From positions 458,982 to 522,981 of the forward strand of contig NZ_JH636049.1 of NCBI RefSeq assembly GCF_000258175.1: 64,000 nucleotides of DNA, given 5' to 3'. Below, one piece after another: positions 27,996 to 37,397 of the stretch. Position numbers and translations under genes: made by a program. This stretch comes from Saccharomonospora xinjiangensis XJ-54 (GTDB lineage: Bacteria; Actinomycetota; Actinomycetes; Mycobacteriales; Pseudonocardiaceae). The notes below the pieces were generated by a model. That model was not told where the DNA came from. It was given only the letters and a program-made list of their open reading frames with translations, and did no database searches. The first letter of the stretch is position 1; every line of letters starts with the position of its first letter.

Positions 27996-28745
27996 TCAGC
28001 CGACCTCGGCGAGTACCTCGTCGCTGACGTCGAAGTTGGAGTAGACGTTCTGCACGTCGTCGCAGTCCTCCAGTGCCTCGATCAGCCGGAAGACCTTCCG
28101 TGCGTTGTCGGCGTCCAGCGGCACGTTGACCGAAGGCAGGAAGTTCATGTCGGCCGACTCGTAGTCGTAGCCCGCCTCCTGCAACGCCGTCCGCACGGCG
28201 ACCATGTCACCGGCCTCGGAGATGATCTCGTAGTTCTCGCCGAGATCGTTGACCTCCTCCGCGCCCGCGTCGAGTACCGCCATCAGCACGTCGTCCTCGG
28301 AGAGGTCGTTCTTGGGCATGAGGACGACGCCCTTGCGGTTGAACAGGTACGCCACCGAACCGGGGTCGGCCAGCGAGCCGCCGTTGCGGGTCAGCGCGGT
28401 ACGCACCTCGGACGCCGCCCTGTTCTTGTTGTCGGTCAGGCACTCGATGAGCACCGCGACACCGCCCGGCGCGTAACCCTCGTACGTGATGTTCTGCCAG
28501 TCGGCGCCGCCCGCCTCCTCGCCCGCGCCGCGCTTGCGCGCCCGCTCGATGTTGTCCTGCGGGACGGAGTTCTTCTTCGCCTTCTGGATGGCGTCGTACA
28601 GGGTGGGGTTACCTTCGGGGTCACCCCCGCCGGTTCGCGCGGCGACCTCGATGTTCTTGATGAGTTTCGCGAACAGCTTGCCACGCTTGGCGTCGAGGGC
28701 GGCCTTCTTGTGCTTGGTGGTGGCCCACTTGGAGTGGCCGCTCAT
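27996..28745 (-). CDS. yebC: YebC/PmpR (TACO1) family protein
   Basis: 249 aa. Begins [20 protein letters not shown], the strongly conserved opening of the family, with [42 protein letters not shown] and the [12 protein letters not shown] region. Members are annotated as transcriptional regulators, but bacterial YebC has also been linked to relieving ribosome stalling, like mitochondrial TACO1. Conserved neighbour of pdxT upstream and ruvC downstream. Confidence 0.95.
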   Translation of the reverse strand: MSGHSKWATTKHKKAALDAKRGKLFAKLIKNIEVAARTGGGDPEGNPTLYDAIQKAKKNSVPQDNIERARKRGAGEEAGGADWQNITYEGYAPGGVAVLIECLTDNKNRAASEVRTALTRNGGSLADPGSVAYLFNRKGVVLMPKNDLSEDDVLMAVLDAGAEEVNDLGENYEIISEAGDMVAVRTALQEAGYDYESADMNFLPSVNVPLDADNARKVFRLIEALEDCDDVQNVYSNFDVSDEVLAEVG

Positions 28746-28769
28746 CTCTCCTCCAACTCTCTTTCGCGT

Positions 28770-29396
28770 CTACGCGACCTCGGACACGGTGCGAACGAAC
28801 AGACGGTGAATCCGTTCGTCGCCGGTCAGCTCGGGATGGAACGCGGTGGCGAGCACCCTCCCCTGCCGGACGGCCACGATCCTATCGGCAGCCGAGCCGG
28901 GGGTTGTGGCGTCGCCCACCGTGGCGAGCACCTCGACCTCGCTTCCTGCCTTCTCCACCCAGGGAGCCCGGATGAAAACGGCATGGAAGGACCCTTCGAC
29001 ACCCGCGACGTCCACGTCGGCCTCGAACGAATCGACCTGCCGCCCGAACGCGTTGCGCCGGACGACGACGTCGAGCGCGCCGAGCTGATGCTGGTCGGGC
29101 CTTCCGTCCAGCACCTGCCGCGCCAGCAGGACCATCCCGGCACAGGAGCCGAACACCGGCAGCCCGTCCCTTATCCGCTGCCGCAACGGGTCGAGCAGGT
29201 CGAAGGTGTCGAGAAGGCGGGACATCGTGGTGGACTCACCTCCGGGAAGCACGAGGCCATCGACCTCGGCCAGCTCGGAAACCCGGCGTACCTCGACGAC
29301 CCGCGCACCGGCGCGCCGCAGCATGGCCGCGTGCTCACGCACGTCGCCTTGCAGGGCGAGAACGCCGACGAGGGGTTGCTGCGGCACGTGCGTCAC
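28770..29396 (-). CDS. pdxT: Pyridoxal 5'-phosphate synthase glutaminase subunit
   Basis: About 208 aa. A class I glutamine amidotransferase that feeds ammonia to PdxS. Signatures: [28 protein letters not shown], the nucleophile in [10 protein letters not shown], and the His-Glu pair in [14 protein letters not shown]. The GTG at 29396 follows GGGAAAG; an ATG at 29411 would add five residues. pdxS, its partner, is about 1.8 kb upstream, separated by azlD, azlC and a divergent regulator, instead of the usual tight pdxS-pdxT arrangement. Confidence 0.95.
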   Translation of the reverse strand: MTHVPQQPLVGVLALQGDVREHAAMLRRAGARVVEVRRVSELAEVDGLVLPGGESTTMSRLLDTFDLLDPLRQRIRDGLPVFGSCAGMVLLARQVLDGRPDQHQLGALDVVVRRNAFGRQVDSFEADVDVAGVEGSFHAVFIRAPWVEKAGSEVEVLATVGDATTPGSAADRIVAVRQGRVLATAFHPELTGDERIHRLFVRTVSEVA

Positions 29397-29451
29397 CTTT
29401 CCCGCGATCATTGCTGGTCAAGCCTAGTGGCATTCGAGAAAGCGGCGGCGA

Positions 29452-29775
29452 TCAGGGCACGCCCAGCAGTCGCAGTCCCGCCGCCGTCGCCCCCGCGGCC
29501 AGCACGACGAGCACGAACGGCGCCTTCTTCCAGGCCAGCGCACCACCGACGGCGACACCGGCGGGCCGGGCCCACCCCGCGAACTCCGACCCTTCCACCA
29601 GCGACGATGTCGCGACCAGGCAGGCCAGCAGCACCACGGCCGACACGGCGAACAGCTTCTCGGCTCTCGGCGACAGCCTCACCCTGGCCTTCAGGACAGG
29701 GCCCGCGGCACGGAACGCGAACGTGCCCGCGCCGAGCACGGCGGTGGCGGCGAGCAGTGAGGTGGCGGTCAGCAC
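29452..29775 (-). CDS. azlD: AzlD-family branched-chain amino acid exporter small subunit
   Basis: 107 aa with three to four hydrophobic helices (about 3-22, 41-58, 70-82, 86-103). It matches the AzlD family in size, the GTFAFRAAGPVL segment and pairing with AzlC. The GTG at 29775 overlaps the azlC coding end by seven bases. AzlC and AzlD together form an exporter of branched-chain or other hydrophobic amino acids. Embedded between pdxT and pdxS. Confidence 0.85.
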   Translation of the reverse strand: MLTATSLLAATAVLGAGTFAFRAAGPVLKARVRLSPRAEKLFAVSAVVLLACLVATSSLVEGSEFAGWARPAGVAVGGALAWKKAPFVLVVLAAGATAAGLRLLGVP

Positions 29776-30494
29776 GAGGTCGTGTCCTCTCCTGCGCGAA
29801 CGGGCTGGCCTGCCTCGCCTTCGTCGTGCCGGGTGCGCAGGGCGGCGAGCACGCCGACGAGCCCGAACAGCACAGGCAGCCCTGCGGGGACGAACGGCGC
29901 GCTGGCCAGTGCGGCGGCGACGCCGACAAGCACAGCTCTGCGGGTGCCGGCGTCGCGCAGCGCGGGAAGCACCAGCGCGAGCAGCACGGCCGGGAATGCG
30001 GCGTCGAGCCCGAGCGCGGCGGTGTCGCCGACGGTGGTGCCGACCACGGCACCGGCCACCACGCCGAGGTTCCAGGTGACGAAGAGCCCGATCCCGCAGG
30101 CCCAGTACGCGGCTCTGCGGCGCTCGGTCTCGCGCTGGGCGAGCGCGAACGCGACCGTCTCGTCGATCATCAAGTGGGTGCCGAGCAAGCGGCTCGCCCA
30201 GCTCCTGCCGAGGAGGTCGGCGACCGCGAAGCCGAAAGGAACGTGGCGCGCGTTGATCAGCAGTGCGGCGACCACGGCGGCGATCGGGTTGCCACCGGAG
30301 GCCACCAGCCCCACGAACATGAACTGGGCAGCACCGGCGAAGACCACCACCGACAGCAGCATCGGCAACCACAGCGGCAGCCCGGCACCGACGGTGATGG
30401 CCCCGAAGGAGAGACCGACGAGAGTGTCGGCGAGGCAGACCAGCGCGATGTCACGCACGAGGTCGCGATCCAAAGTTCGCCATATCGAACGCAT
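29769..30494 (-). CDS. azlC: AzlC-family branched-chain amino acid exporter large subunit
   Basis: 241 aa. Family features: LVGLSFGAITVGAGLPLWLPML, FAGAAQFMFVGLVASGGNP, LLINARHVPFGFAVADLL and the HLMIDETVAFALAQ segment, spread over about five to six helices. Together with AzlD it would export Leu/Ile/Val-type amino acids. ATG start. The -10-like CAGTAT lies only 8 bp from it, so the message may be nearly leaderless. Divergent from an XRE-cupin regulator that probably represses it. Confidence 0.92.
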   Translation of the reverse strand: MRSIWRTLDRDLVRDIALVCLADTLVGLSFGAITVGAGLPLWLPMLLSVVVFAGAAQFMFVGLVASGGNPIAAVVAALLINARHVPFGFAVADLLGRSWASRLLGTHLMIDETVAFALAQRETERRRAAYWACGIGLFVTWNLGVVAGAVVGTTVGDTAALGLDAAFPAVLLALVLPALRDAGTRRAVLVGVAAALASAPFVPAGLPVLFGLVGVLAALRTRHDEGEAGQPVRAGEDTTSC

Positions 30495-30502
30495 CGCCTT
30501 CT

Positions 30503-30539
30503 ATACTGAACACACGACAGCGCGTTCGTCAAGCCGAAC
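30503..30539 (-). promoter_or_regulatory. Probable azlC promoter with overlapping palindromic operator
   Basis: On the minus strand TTGACG (30532-30527) and CAGTAT (30508-30503) are separated by 18 bp, a good sigma-70-type promoter reading into azlC. A perfect inverted repeat GTTCG-N6-CGAAC (30524-30539) overlaps the -35 box. Further GAAC half-sites lie at about 30486-30490, 30508-30511 and 30553-30556. Binding by the divergent XRE-cupin protein would block azlCD. Inferred from position and symmetry. Confidence 0.55.
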
Positions 30540-30563
30540 AAACAGACTTGTGGAGCGAACAAC

Positions 30564-31148
30564 ATGACGGAGACCAGGGACAACCGAAATGCCGGTGAAT
30601 CCGGGGCACCCCTCGCGGCCATCGCCGCTTCGCTGCACCGTGAGCGGCAGCGGGCCGGGCTGTCGCTCACCGAACTCGCCAGAAGGGCCGGAATCGCCAA
30701 ATCGACCCTCTCCCAGTTGGAGTCGGGCACCGGTAATCCGAGCGTCGAGACGATCTGGGCGCTCAGCACCGCGCTCGGGGTACCGTTCGCCCGGCTCGTC
30801 GAACCGGTCAAACCCCGCGTCCAGGTGGTGCGAGCGGGAGAAGGCCCTCGGTTCTCCGCCGAGCGCGCCGACTACATCGCCACCCTGCTCTCACCTTCCC
30901 CACCGCACAGCCGCCGCGACGTCTATCTCATCCAGGCCGAGCCGGGCAGGCCAAGGGAGTCGGACCCGCACCTGCCCGGCATCGTGGAACACCTCGTGCT
31001 GAGCGGCGGGCGAGCACTCGCCGGCCCCGTTGACGACCCGGTGGAACTGGAGCCGGGTGACTACATCGCCTACCCCGGCGACGTAGCGCACGTGTTCAGG
31101 GCACTGGAGGCCGGAACCATGGCCGTGCTGATCTCCGAACAGACCTGA
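30564..31148 (+). CDS. XRE-family transcriptional regulator with C-terminal cupin domain
   Basis: 194 aa. Helix-turn-helix at about 20-75 (ERQRAGLSLTELARRAGIAK, SQLESGTGNPSVETIWALS) and a cupin domain at about 110-190 (VEHLVLSGGRALAG, LEPGDYIAYPGDVAHVFRAL). Such proteins typically sense a small ligand in the cupin pocket and act locally. Divergent from azlCD across a 69-bp gap with a palindrome over the azlC promoter; probably the local regulator of amino acid export. Confidence 0.92.
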   Translation: MTETRDNRNAGESGAPLAAIAASLHRERQRAGLSLTELARRAGIAKSTLSQLESGTGNPSVETIWALSTALGVPFARLVEPVKPRVQVVRAGEGPRFSAERADYIATLLSPSPPHSRRDVYLIQAEPGRPRESDPHLPGIVEHLVLSGGRALAGPVDDPVELEPGDYIAYPGDVAHVFRALEAGTMAVLISEQT

Positions 31149-31211
31149 GGCGCCTCGGCGCCTGCCAGAGAGCGGGCCGAGCTCGCCGCACCCCGGGCCT
31201 TCGCCGTTCCC

Positions 31212-31241
31212 GTGTGGCCCGCCCCGCGAGGCAGGCCACAC
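31212..31241. terminator. Bidirectional hairpin between the XRE-cupin gene and pdxS
   Basis: GTGTGGCC (31212-31219) and GGCCACAC (31234-31241) form a perfect 8-bp stem, extended by GCC/GGC across a mismatch around a short loop. It lies between two convergent genes (stops at 31148 and 31247). No long T run follows, so it would be an actinobacterial-type intrinsic terminator for either direction. Confidence 0.6.
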
Positions 31242-31246
31242 GCGCG

Positions 31247-32161
<915 letters not shown>

Positions 32162-32326
32162 GGCAGTACCTCTCAACAGGGTTTTCCGGGGTTGACGGCC
32201 CCAGCGTAAGTCGGACGTGGACCCCTGAGGGTGGCCATTGACCACCTATTTCGGAAGTCCACTTCACCGGCGTCTGGACGCCGTCCCCGGTCGCCGCGCC
32301 GCCCGTCTTGCCACCCGCGCCGATCG

Positions 32327-32357
32327 GGTGTGTGCTCGAAAGCACGGAGCACACACC
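32327..32357. promoter_or_regulatory. 11-bp-arm perfect inverted repeat ahead of the EF-G-like gene
   Basis: GGTGTGTGCTC (32327-32337) and GAGCACACACC (32347-32357) flank a 9-base loop, ending 20 bp before the EF-G-like start codon and just ahead of its AGGAGG site. It could be an operator in the divergent pdxS/EF-G-like control region, or an RNA hairpin in the leader that affects ribosome access. No regulator can be named from the sequence. Confidence 0.6.
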
Positions 32358-32377
32358 GCCACCCGCAGGAGGCCGCC

Positions 32378-34519
32378 ATGGCCGACAAGAACTCCAGGAC
32401 CAGCGGAGGCACGGCGGCCGGGTTCGTCGTGGACGAACCCGGCAGGGTACGCAACGTCGCGCTCGTCGGGCCCTCCGGCTCGGGGAAGACCACCCTGACC
32501 GAGGCCCTCTTGGTCGCCGCGCACGCCGTCAACAGAGCGGGATCCGTCGTGGAGGGCACCACCGTGTGCGACCACGACGAGGCCGCCATCCGCCAGCAAC
32601 GATCGGTCAGCCTCGCCGTCGCACCGGTCGTCCACGGCGATGTCAAGATCAACCTCATCGACACCCCCGGGTACGCCGACTTCGTGGGGGAGGTTCGTGC
32701 CGGTCTCCGTGCGGCCGACGCCGCGTTGTTCGTCGTGAGCGCGGGCCACGGAGTGGACAGCGCCACGGTGTCACTGTGGGAGGAGTGCGCCGTCGCCGGT
32801 CTTCCGCGCGCCGTCGTCGTGTCCCGGCTCGACCACGCACGCGCCGACGTGGAGGCGACGATCGCGGCCTGCCAGGAGGCGTTCGGGGCAAGTGTGCTCC
32901 CGCTGTACCTGCCTGCTCAGGGCGGCGACCCCGCCCTGATCGGCCTGGTCACCCGCCGCCGCTACGACTACGCGAACGGCCACCCGCCGCAGCTTTCCGA
33001 CCCTGGGCCGGAGGATGCCGAGCGCCTGCGTGCCGCCCGCGACGCGCTCATCGAGGGCGTTATCGCCGAAAGCGAGGACGAGAGCCTGATGGACCGCTAC
33101 CTCGCGGGGGAACCGGTCTCCGACGACGTCCTGATCGACGACCTCGAGAAGGCCGTGGCCAGGGCCACCTTTCATCCCGTCATCCCCGCGTGCGCGGAGA
33201 CCGGTGTCGGTACGGCCGAGATCCTCGACGGCATCGCCCACGCGTTCCCCTCACCGCTGGAACACGCACCGCCTGCCGCCACCACCCCGGACGGCGTCCC
33301 CCTGCCCCGGCTCTCGCCCGATCCGAACGGCCCGCTCGCCGCCGAGATCGTGCACACGTCCGTCGATTCCTACGTGGGCAGGGTGTCGCTGGCCAGAGTG
33401 TTCTCGGGCACGCTTTCGCCGGAACGACCCGTGCACGTCAGCGGCCACGGCCTCGCCGAGAGGGGGCACGCCGACCACGACGCCGACGAACGTGTCGCCC
33501 ACCTGTACTCCCCACTCGGAGCGACCCTCCGCGAGGTCCCGCACTGCGTGGCCGGCGATGTGTGCGCGCTCACGAAACTCACCTCGGCCGAGACCGGCGA
33601 CACGGTGTCGGACCCCGGCGATCCGATGCTCATCGAGCCGTGGCAGATGCCGGAACCCCTGCTTCCCGTCGCCGTCGCCGCGCAGACCCGCAGCGACGAG
33701 GACGCGCTCGCCCGCAACCTGGCGAGGCTCGTCGCGGGTGACCCCACGCTGCGGCTGGAGCGCAACGCGGACACCCACCAACTGGTGCTGTGGTGCATGG
33801 GTGAAGCCCACGCCGAGGTGGTGCTCTCCCAACTGCGCGCCGGTGGCGCGGAGGTGACGGTCGAGCCTGTGCGGATCAGCCACCGCGCGACGTTCGCCAC
33901 CTCGGCCGACGGGCACGGGCGCCACGTCAAGCAGTCGGGAGGGCACGGTCAGTACGCGGTGTGTGACGTGTCGGTGGAGCCGCTCGAACGCGGTGCCGGA
34001 GTGGAGTTCGTCAACCGCACCGTCGGCGGGGTCGTCCCTCACCAGTTCATCCCCAGCGTGGAGAAGGGCGCGCTGGCTCAGCTGAAGCAGGGCATCGGCA
34101 ACGACGACCCCGTCGTCGATGTGCGCGTGACCCTGTTCGACGGCAAGGCACACAGCGTGGACTCCTCCGACGCCGCGTTCCAGACGGCGGGCGCACTCGC
34201 CGTGAAGGACGCCGCGGCCAAGGCGGGGCTCGTGACACTCGAACCGCTCGACGAGGTCGTCGTCCGGCTGCCCGACGCGTATCTCGGCGCCGTGCTCGGC
34301 GACCTTTCGGCACGGCGAGGGCGAGTGCTCGGCACCGAGTCGGTCGCGGGAGGGCATAGCATCGTCCGCGCGGAGGTCCCCGCGGAGGAGCTGGTCAAGT
34401 ATGCGGTGCAGCTGCGCGGGCTCACGTCGGGGCGGGCGAGCTTCACCCGCCGCCACGCCCGCTACGAGCCGTCCCCCCACCGGACCCCTGCGCCCGACCG
34501 AGCCAAGGCGAAGGCCTGA
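32378..34519 (+). CDS. Elongation factor G-like GTPase (EF-G2 type)
   Basis: 713 aa with full EF-G layout: P-loop GPSGSGKT (31-38), G3 DTPGYADF, domain II (VHTSVDSYVGRVSLARVFSG), domain IV (HGRHVKQSGGHGQYAVCDV) and domain V. The switch I and G4 regions differ from canonical EF-G: QQRSVSLAVAP instead of the RGITI type, and SRLDHA in place of NKxD. This matches the EF-G-like paralogue group in actinobacteria; a role in translocation is unproven. The ATG follows a perfect AGGAGG. The stop is followed by a 21-bp repeat pair. Confidence 0.9.
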   Translation: MADKNSRTSGGTAAGFVVDEPGRVRNVALVGPSGSGKTTLTEALLVAAHAVNRAGSVVEGTTVCDHDEAAIRQQRSVSLAVAPVVHGDVKINLIDTPGYADFVGEVRAGLRAADAALFVVSAGHGVDSATVSLWEECAVAGLPRAVVVSRLDHARADVEATIAACQEAFGASVLPLYLPAQGGDPALIGLVTRRRYDYANGHPPQLSDPGPEDAERLRAARDALIEGVIAESEDESLMDRYLAGEPVSDDVLIDDLEKAVARATFHPVIPACAETGVGTAEILDGIAHAFPSPLEHAPPAATTPDGVPLPRLSPDPNGPLAAEIVHTSVDSYVGRVSLARVFSGTLSPERPVHVSGHGLAERGHADHDADERVAHLYSPLGATLREVPHCVAGDVCALTKLTSAETGDTVSDPGDPMLIEPWQMPEPLLPVAVAAQTRSDEDALARNLARLVAGDPTLRLERNADTHQLVLWCMGEAHAEVVLSQLRAGGAEVTVEPVRISHRATFATSADGHGRHVKQSGGHGQYAVCDVSVEPLERGAGVEFVNRTVGGVVPHQFIPSVEKGALAQLKQGIGNDDPVVDVRVTLFDGKAHSVDSSDAAFQTAGALAVKDAAAKAGLVTLEPLDEVVVRLPDAYLGAVLGDLSARRGRVLGTESVAGGHSIVRAEVPAEELVKYAVQLRGLTSGRASFTRRHARYEPSPHRTPAPDRAKAKA

Positions 34520-34526
34520 CGCACCC

Positions 34527-34568
34527 GTGTCCGCACCTGGCGCACGCGTGTCCGCACCTGGTGCACGT
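34527..34568 (+). repeat. Third 21-bp array, plus-oriented half after the EF-G-like stop
   Basis: Two units at 34527-34547 (GTGTCCGCAC then CTGGCGCACGC) and 34548-34568 (GTGTCCGCAC then CTGGTGCACGT) begin 7 bp after the stop codon and read in the gene's direction. They join through CACGCGTG as in the first array. About 70 bp of related but irregular sequence follows up to the mirror half. Confidence 0.88.
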
Positions 34569-34636
34569 GCTCGGACACAAGGCTCGGCCCGCAGACAACG
34601 GCAGTTCAGGCACAGACACCCGTAGGAAACCGTCGG

Positions 34637-34762
34637 ACACACAGCGACTGCGGACACACGTGCAGCAACTGCGAACACGCGCGCAGGAACTGCGGACACG
34701 AGTACGAGAAGTGCCAACACACGCGCAGCGAGTGCCAACACACGTGCAGGAAGTGCGGACAC
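34637..34762 (-). repeat. Third 21-bp array, minus-oriented half after the LemA-like gene stop
   Basis: Six contiguous minus-strand units start at 34762, 34741, 34720, 34699, 34678 and 34657, each exactly 21 bp, covering 126 bp. First halves are GTGTCCGCA or GTGTTSGCA followed by C or G; second halves follow TYNCTGCRCGY with drift. The array begins 12 bp after the stop of the convergent LemA-like gene. All six differ from one another yet keep phase, so this half looks older than the near-identical array at 16.9 kb. Confidence 0.93.
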
Positions 34763-34774
34763 GGGGTTTCGGGG

Positions 34775-35287
34775 TCAGGGACTTCGGTCGGCGGTGAGGT
34801 CCGGCTCGGCGATCTCGAAGTACTCGGGGCGGGGCGCCGTCCCCGCGAGGCGGAAGTACCGCACCCTCCGGCGGCGGCGTAACGCCAGTGTGTCCCGTAC
34901 CGCGTCGTTGTAGACGCGGCGCGCGATGACCACCCGCTCCTCGGCGTCGGCCAGTTCGTCGGCCAGCCCGGCGGGCAGCCTCGCCCTGTCCACGTCGGCG
35001 AGCCTGCGCGTGAGCTCGTTCTCTGCGGGTTCGCGTTCGGGCCGGGGAGCGGACTCAGCCGCGTCGGCCGCGGCACGCAGAGACCTCGCCTCCTCGCCTT
35101 CGATCGCGCTCGCGGCCACCGTCCTGGCCACGACGGCGCGCCGCGCGAGCGCCGCGTCGAGCGCGGCCCAGCCCGCGTCCATGCGCACATGCAGGCGGTC
35201 GAGCCGGTTCGCCGTCGCGACCAGCCACAACGCGACCGCCATCACCAGAGCCGCGGTGAGCGCCAGCGCCACCAGCAATGTGGTCAT
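34775..35287 (-). CDS. LemA-like membrane-anchored coiled-coil protein
   Basis: 170 aa. N-terminal transmembrane helix (about 3-25, LLVALALTAALVMAVALWLV) followed by NRLDRLHVRMDAGWAALDAALARRA, reminiscent of LemA proteins, then helical sequence with VVIARRVYNDAVRDTL and a C-terminal FRLAGTAPRPEYFEIAEPDL. Shorter than typical LemA. Start overlaps the pimA stop (ATGA), so it is the last gene of the pgsA-patA-pimA operon; related genes sit at this position in other actinobacteria. Function unknown. Confidence 0.75.
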   Translation of the reverse strand: MTTLLVALALTAALVMAVALWLVATANRLDRLHVRMDAGWAALDAALARRAVVARTVAASAIEGEEARSLRAAADAAESAPRPEREPAENELTRRLADVDRARLPAGLADELADAEERVVIARRVYNDAVRDTLALRRRRRVRYFRLAGTAPRPEYFEIAEPDLTADRSP

Positions 35288-36429
35288 CGCAGCGCGTCGC
35301 TCCTGGCGCGGACCTTGCGCGGGTCGGCCGCGATGGCCGTCTCGTAGACACGGACGACCTGCCGCACGACGGTGCGCCAGTCGTAGCGCGCGACATGCTC
35401 CCCTGCCGCGTCCGACAGCGCGGCCCTGCGCACCGGGTCGCCGATCAACCCGCGCAGGGCGCCGGCCAGCGCGGCCGCGTCGCCGGTTGGCACCAGCATC
35501 CCGGCACGGCCGTCGTCGAGCACCCTGCGGAACGAGTCCAGCGCACTGGCCACCACGGGCGTGCCCGCGGCCATGGCCTCGGTCAAGATCATCCCGAAAC
35601 TCTCGCCACCGGTGTTGGGCGCGCAGTAGACGTCCACGCTGCGCAGCGCCCTCGCCTTGGTGGCGTCGTCCACCTGCCCGAGCAGATCGATCCTGCCTGC
35701 GAGTTCGGGCCCCGCCTGCCGGTACAGCGTCTCCGCCTCGCCCCCGCCGACCACCAGCAGCCGCAGCGCGGGCAGGTCGGGAGCCAGCAGTCGCAGCGCG
35801 TCGAGCAGCACACCCATGCCCTTGCGGGGTTCGGTGTAGCGGCCGACGAACCCGATCGTGCCGCCCTCGCGCGGGTAACCCTCCAGCGGCTCGGCGGCAG
35901 CGAAGAACCCGGCGTCCACGCCGTTCGGGATCTCCACGGCGTCACCGCCGAGGTGCTCGACCTGCACCCGCCGGGCGAGCGCCGACACGGCGATGCGGGC
36001 GGTCACCTTCTCCAGCAGCGGACGCAGCACCGGTTCGAAGGCCGCCAGCGTGCGCGACCTCGGCGTCGAGGTGTGGAACGTCGCGACGATGGGGCCCTCC
36101 GCGACCGTCAACGCGAGCAGCGAGAGGCTGGGCGCGGTCGGCTCATGCAGGTGCAGCACGTCGAAGTCGTGCTCACGCAGCCAGCGCCGTACCCGCGCGT
36201 AGGAGACGGGCCCGAACTGCAACCGCGCCACCGAACCGTTGTAGGGGATGCCGAGGGCCCGGCCCGCAGGCTGAACGAACTCGGGGAAGGCGTTGCTGTC
36301 GTCGTCCCCCGGCGCGAGCACCGACACGGCGTGCCCAAGCGAACGCAGAGCCTTCGCCAGGTCCACGATGTGCCCCTGCACGCCGCCCGGCACGTCGAAG
36401 GAGTACGGGCACACGATGCCGACCCTCAT
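35284..36429 (-). CDS. pimA: Phosphatidyl-myo-inositol mannosyltransferase PimA
   Basis: 381 aa, GT4 family. N-terminal Rossmann domain begins MRVGIVCPYSFDVPGGVQ with the glycine-rich acceptor loop; DVLHLHEPTAPSL and AVEIPNGVD follow; the C-terminal domain has GTIGFVGRYTEPRKG and the donor motif ESFGMILTEAMAAGTPVV (conserved Glu pair). It transfers the first mannose from GDP-mannose to phosphatidylinositol on the cytoplasmic face, starting PIM/LM/LAM synthesis. Overlaps patA upstream and the LemA-like gene downstream, each by four bases. Confidence 0.94.
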   Translation of the reverse strand: MRVGIVCPYSFDVPGGVQGHIVDLAKALRSLGHAVSVLAPGDDDSNAFPEFVQPAGRALGIPYNGSVARLQFGPVSYARVRRWLREHDFDVLHLHEPTAPSLSLLALTVAEGPIVATFHTSTPRSRTLAAFEPVLRPLLEKVTARIAVSALARRVQVEHLGGDAVEIPNGVDAGFFAAAEPLEGYPREGGTIGFVGRYTEPRKGMGVLLDALRLLAPDLPALRLLVVGGGEAETLYRQAGPELAGRIDLLGQVDDATKARALRSVDVYCAPNTGGESFGMILTEAMAAGTPVVASALDSFRRVLDDGRAGMLVPTGDAAALAGALRGLIGDPVRRAALSDAAGEHVARYDWRTVVRQVVRVYETAIAADPRKVRARSDALR

Positions 36430-37397
36430 GACGCGCTCCGCTCACCCTGCTCGACGCCGTCGGCGCCGGTGCGGTCCTGACCGGAGTCCTTGCCGCCCTT
36501 GCCGCCCTTGCCATTCTCGCCGTCCTCGCTCTCGCGGTCGGCGAACCAGAACGGTTGGAGCATGTGCCAGTCCGTGGGATGTGCCGCGATGTCCCCGGCG
36601 AAGACGTCCGCGAGCGCCTGGGTCGCGGCGGGCACCTCCTCGCGATGGCTGACCCGGATCCTGGGGTGGATCCGCACGGCCCAGCCTCCGTCCGTGAACC
36701 AGCAGCCCACCGGAAGCAGCGCGGCTCCGGTACTCAGCGCCAGACGGGCGGGACCGACGGGAAACGGTGCCTTCTCTCCGAAGAACGTCACGGGCACACC
36801 GGAGCCGGTGACGTCGCGGTCGCCGACGAGGCACACCACCTTGTTCTCACGCAACCGCCGCAGCAGCATCCGGAAGGACATGCTCCCGTCGGCGGGAACG
36901 ACCTCGAAGCCGAGCGACTCCCGGTAGGCGACGAACCTCTTGTACAGAGATTCCGGCCTCAGCCGCTCGGCCACGGTGGTGAAGTTGCCGGAGCGGCCGA
37001 CCAGCCACACACCGGCGACATCCCAGTTACCCGTGTGCGGCAGCGCGAGCACAGCCCCGTTGCCCTCGTCGAGTGCGGCGTCGAGGTACTCGATGCCCGT
37101 GGCGTCCACCCTGCCGCGCACGTCGTCGGCGTCCATCGACGGCAGGCAGAACGCCTCGTGCCAGTACCGCGCGTACGAGCGCATCGCCCTGCGTGTGAGG
37201 TCCTCCAACTCGACCGGCCCCGCCTGCGGCACGACCCTGGCGAGATTGCGGCGCAGCCGTGCCGCGCCGTCTCCCCCGCGCCGCGCCGCGATGTCGGCAC
37301 CCACGGCGAACGCCGTCGTAACGAAGGAGCCCGGCAGCTTCGGCACCATGCGCCACCCTGCGGCGTACCCCCAGTCCGCGAGCCGCTGCCTGTTCAC
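36426..37397 (-). CDS. patA: Phosphatidylinositol mannoside acyltransferase
   Basis: 323 aa, lysophospholipid/lipid A acyltransferase fold. The HX4D catalytic motif is PHTGNWD (H121, D126), with LVGDRDVTGSGVPVTFFGEKAPFP and the PTDWHMLQPFWFAD ending. It acylates the mannose of PIM. The GTG at 37397 overlaps the pgsA stop (GTGA); the much longer open frame upstream is not conserved. The C-terminus carries a low-complexity Gly-Lys repeat (GKGGKGGKD) and an acidic tail, not seen in the minimal enzyme. Confidence 0.92.
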   Translation of the reverse strand: MNRQRLADWGYAAGWRMVPKLPGSFVTTAFAVGADIAARRGGDGAARLRRNLARVVPQAGPVELEDLTRRAMRSYARYWHEAFCLPSMDADDVRGRVDATGIEYLDAALDEGNGAVLALPHTGNWDVAGVWLVGRSGNFTTVAERLRPESLYKRFVAYRESLGFEVVPADGSMSFRMLLRRLRENKVVCLVGDRDVTGSGVPVTFFGEKAPFPVGPARLALSTGAALLPVGCWFTDGGWAVRIHPRIRVSHREEVPAATQALADVFAGDIAAHPTDWHMLQPFWFADRESEDGENGKGGKGGKDSGQDRTGADGVEQGERSAS

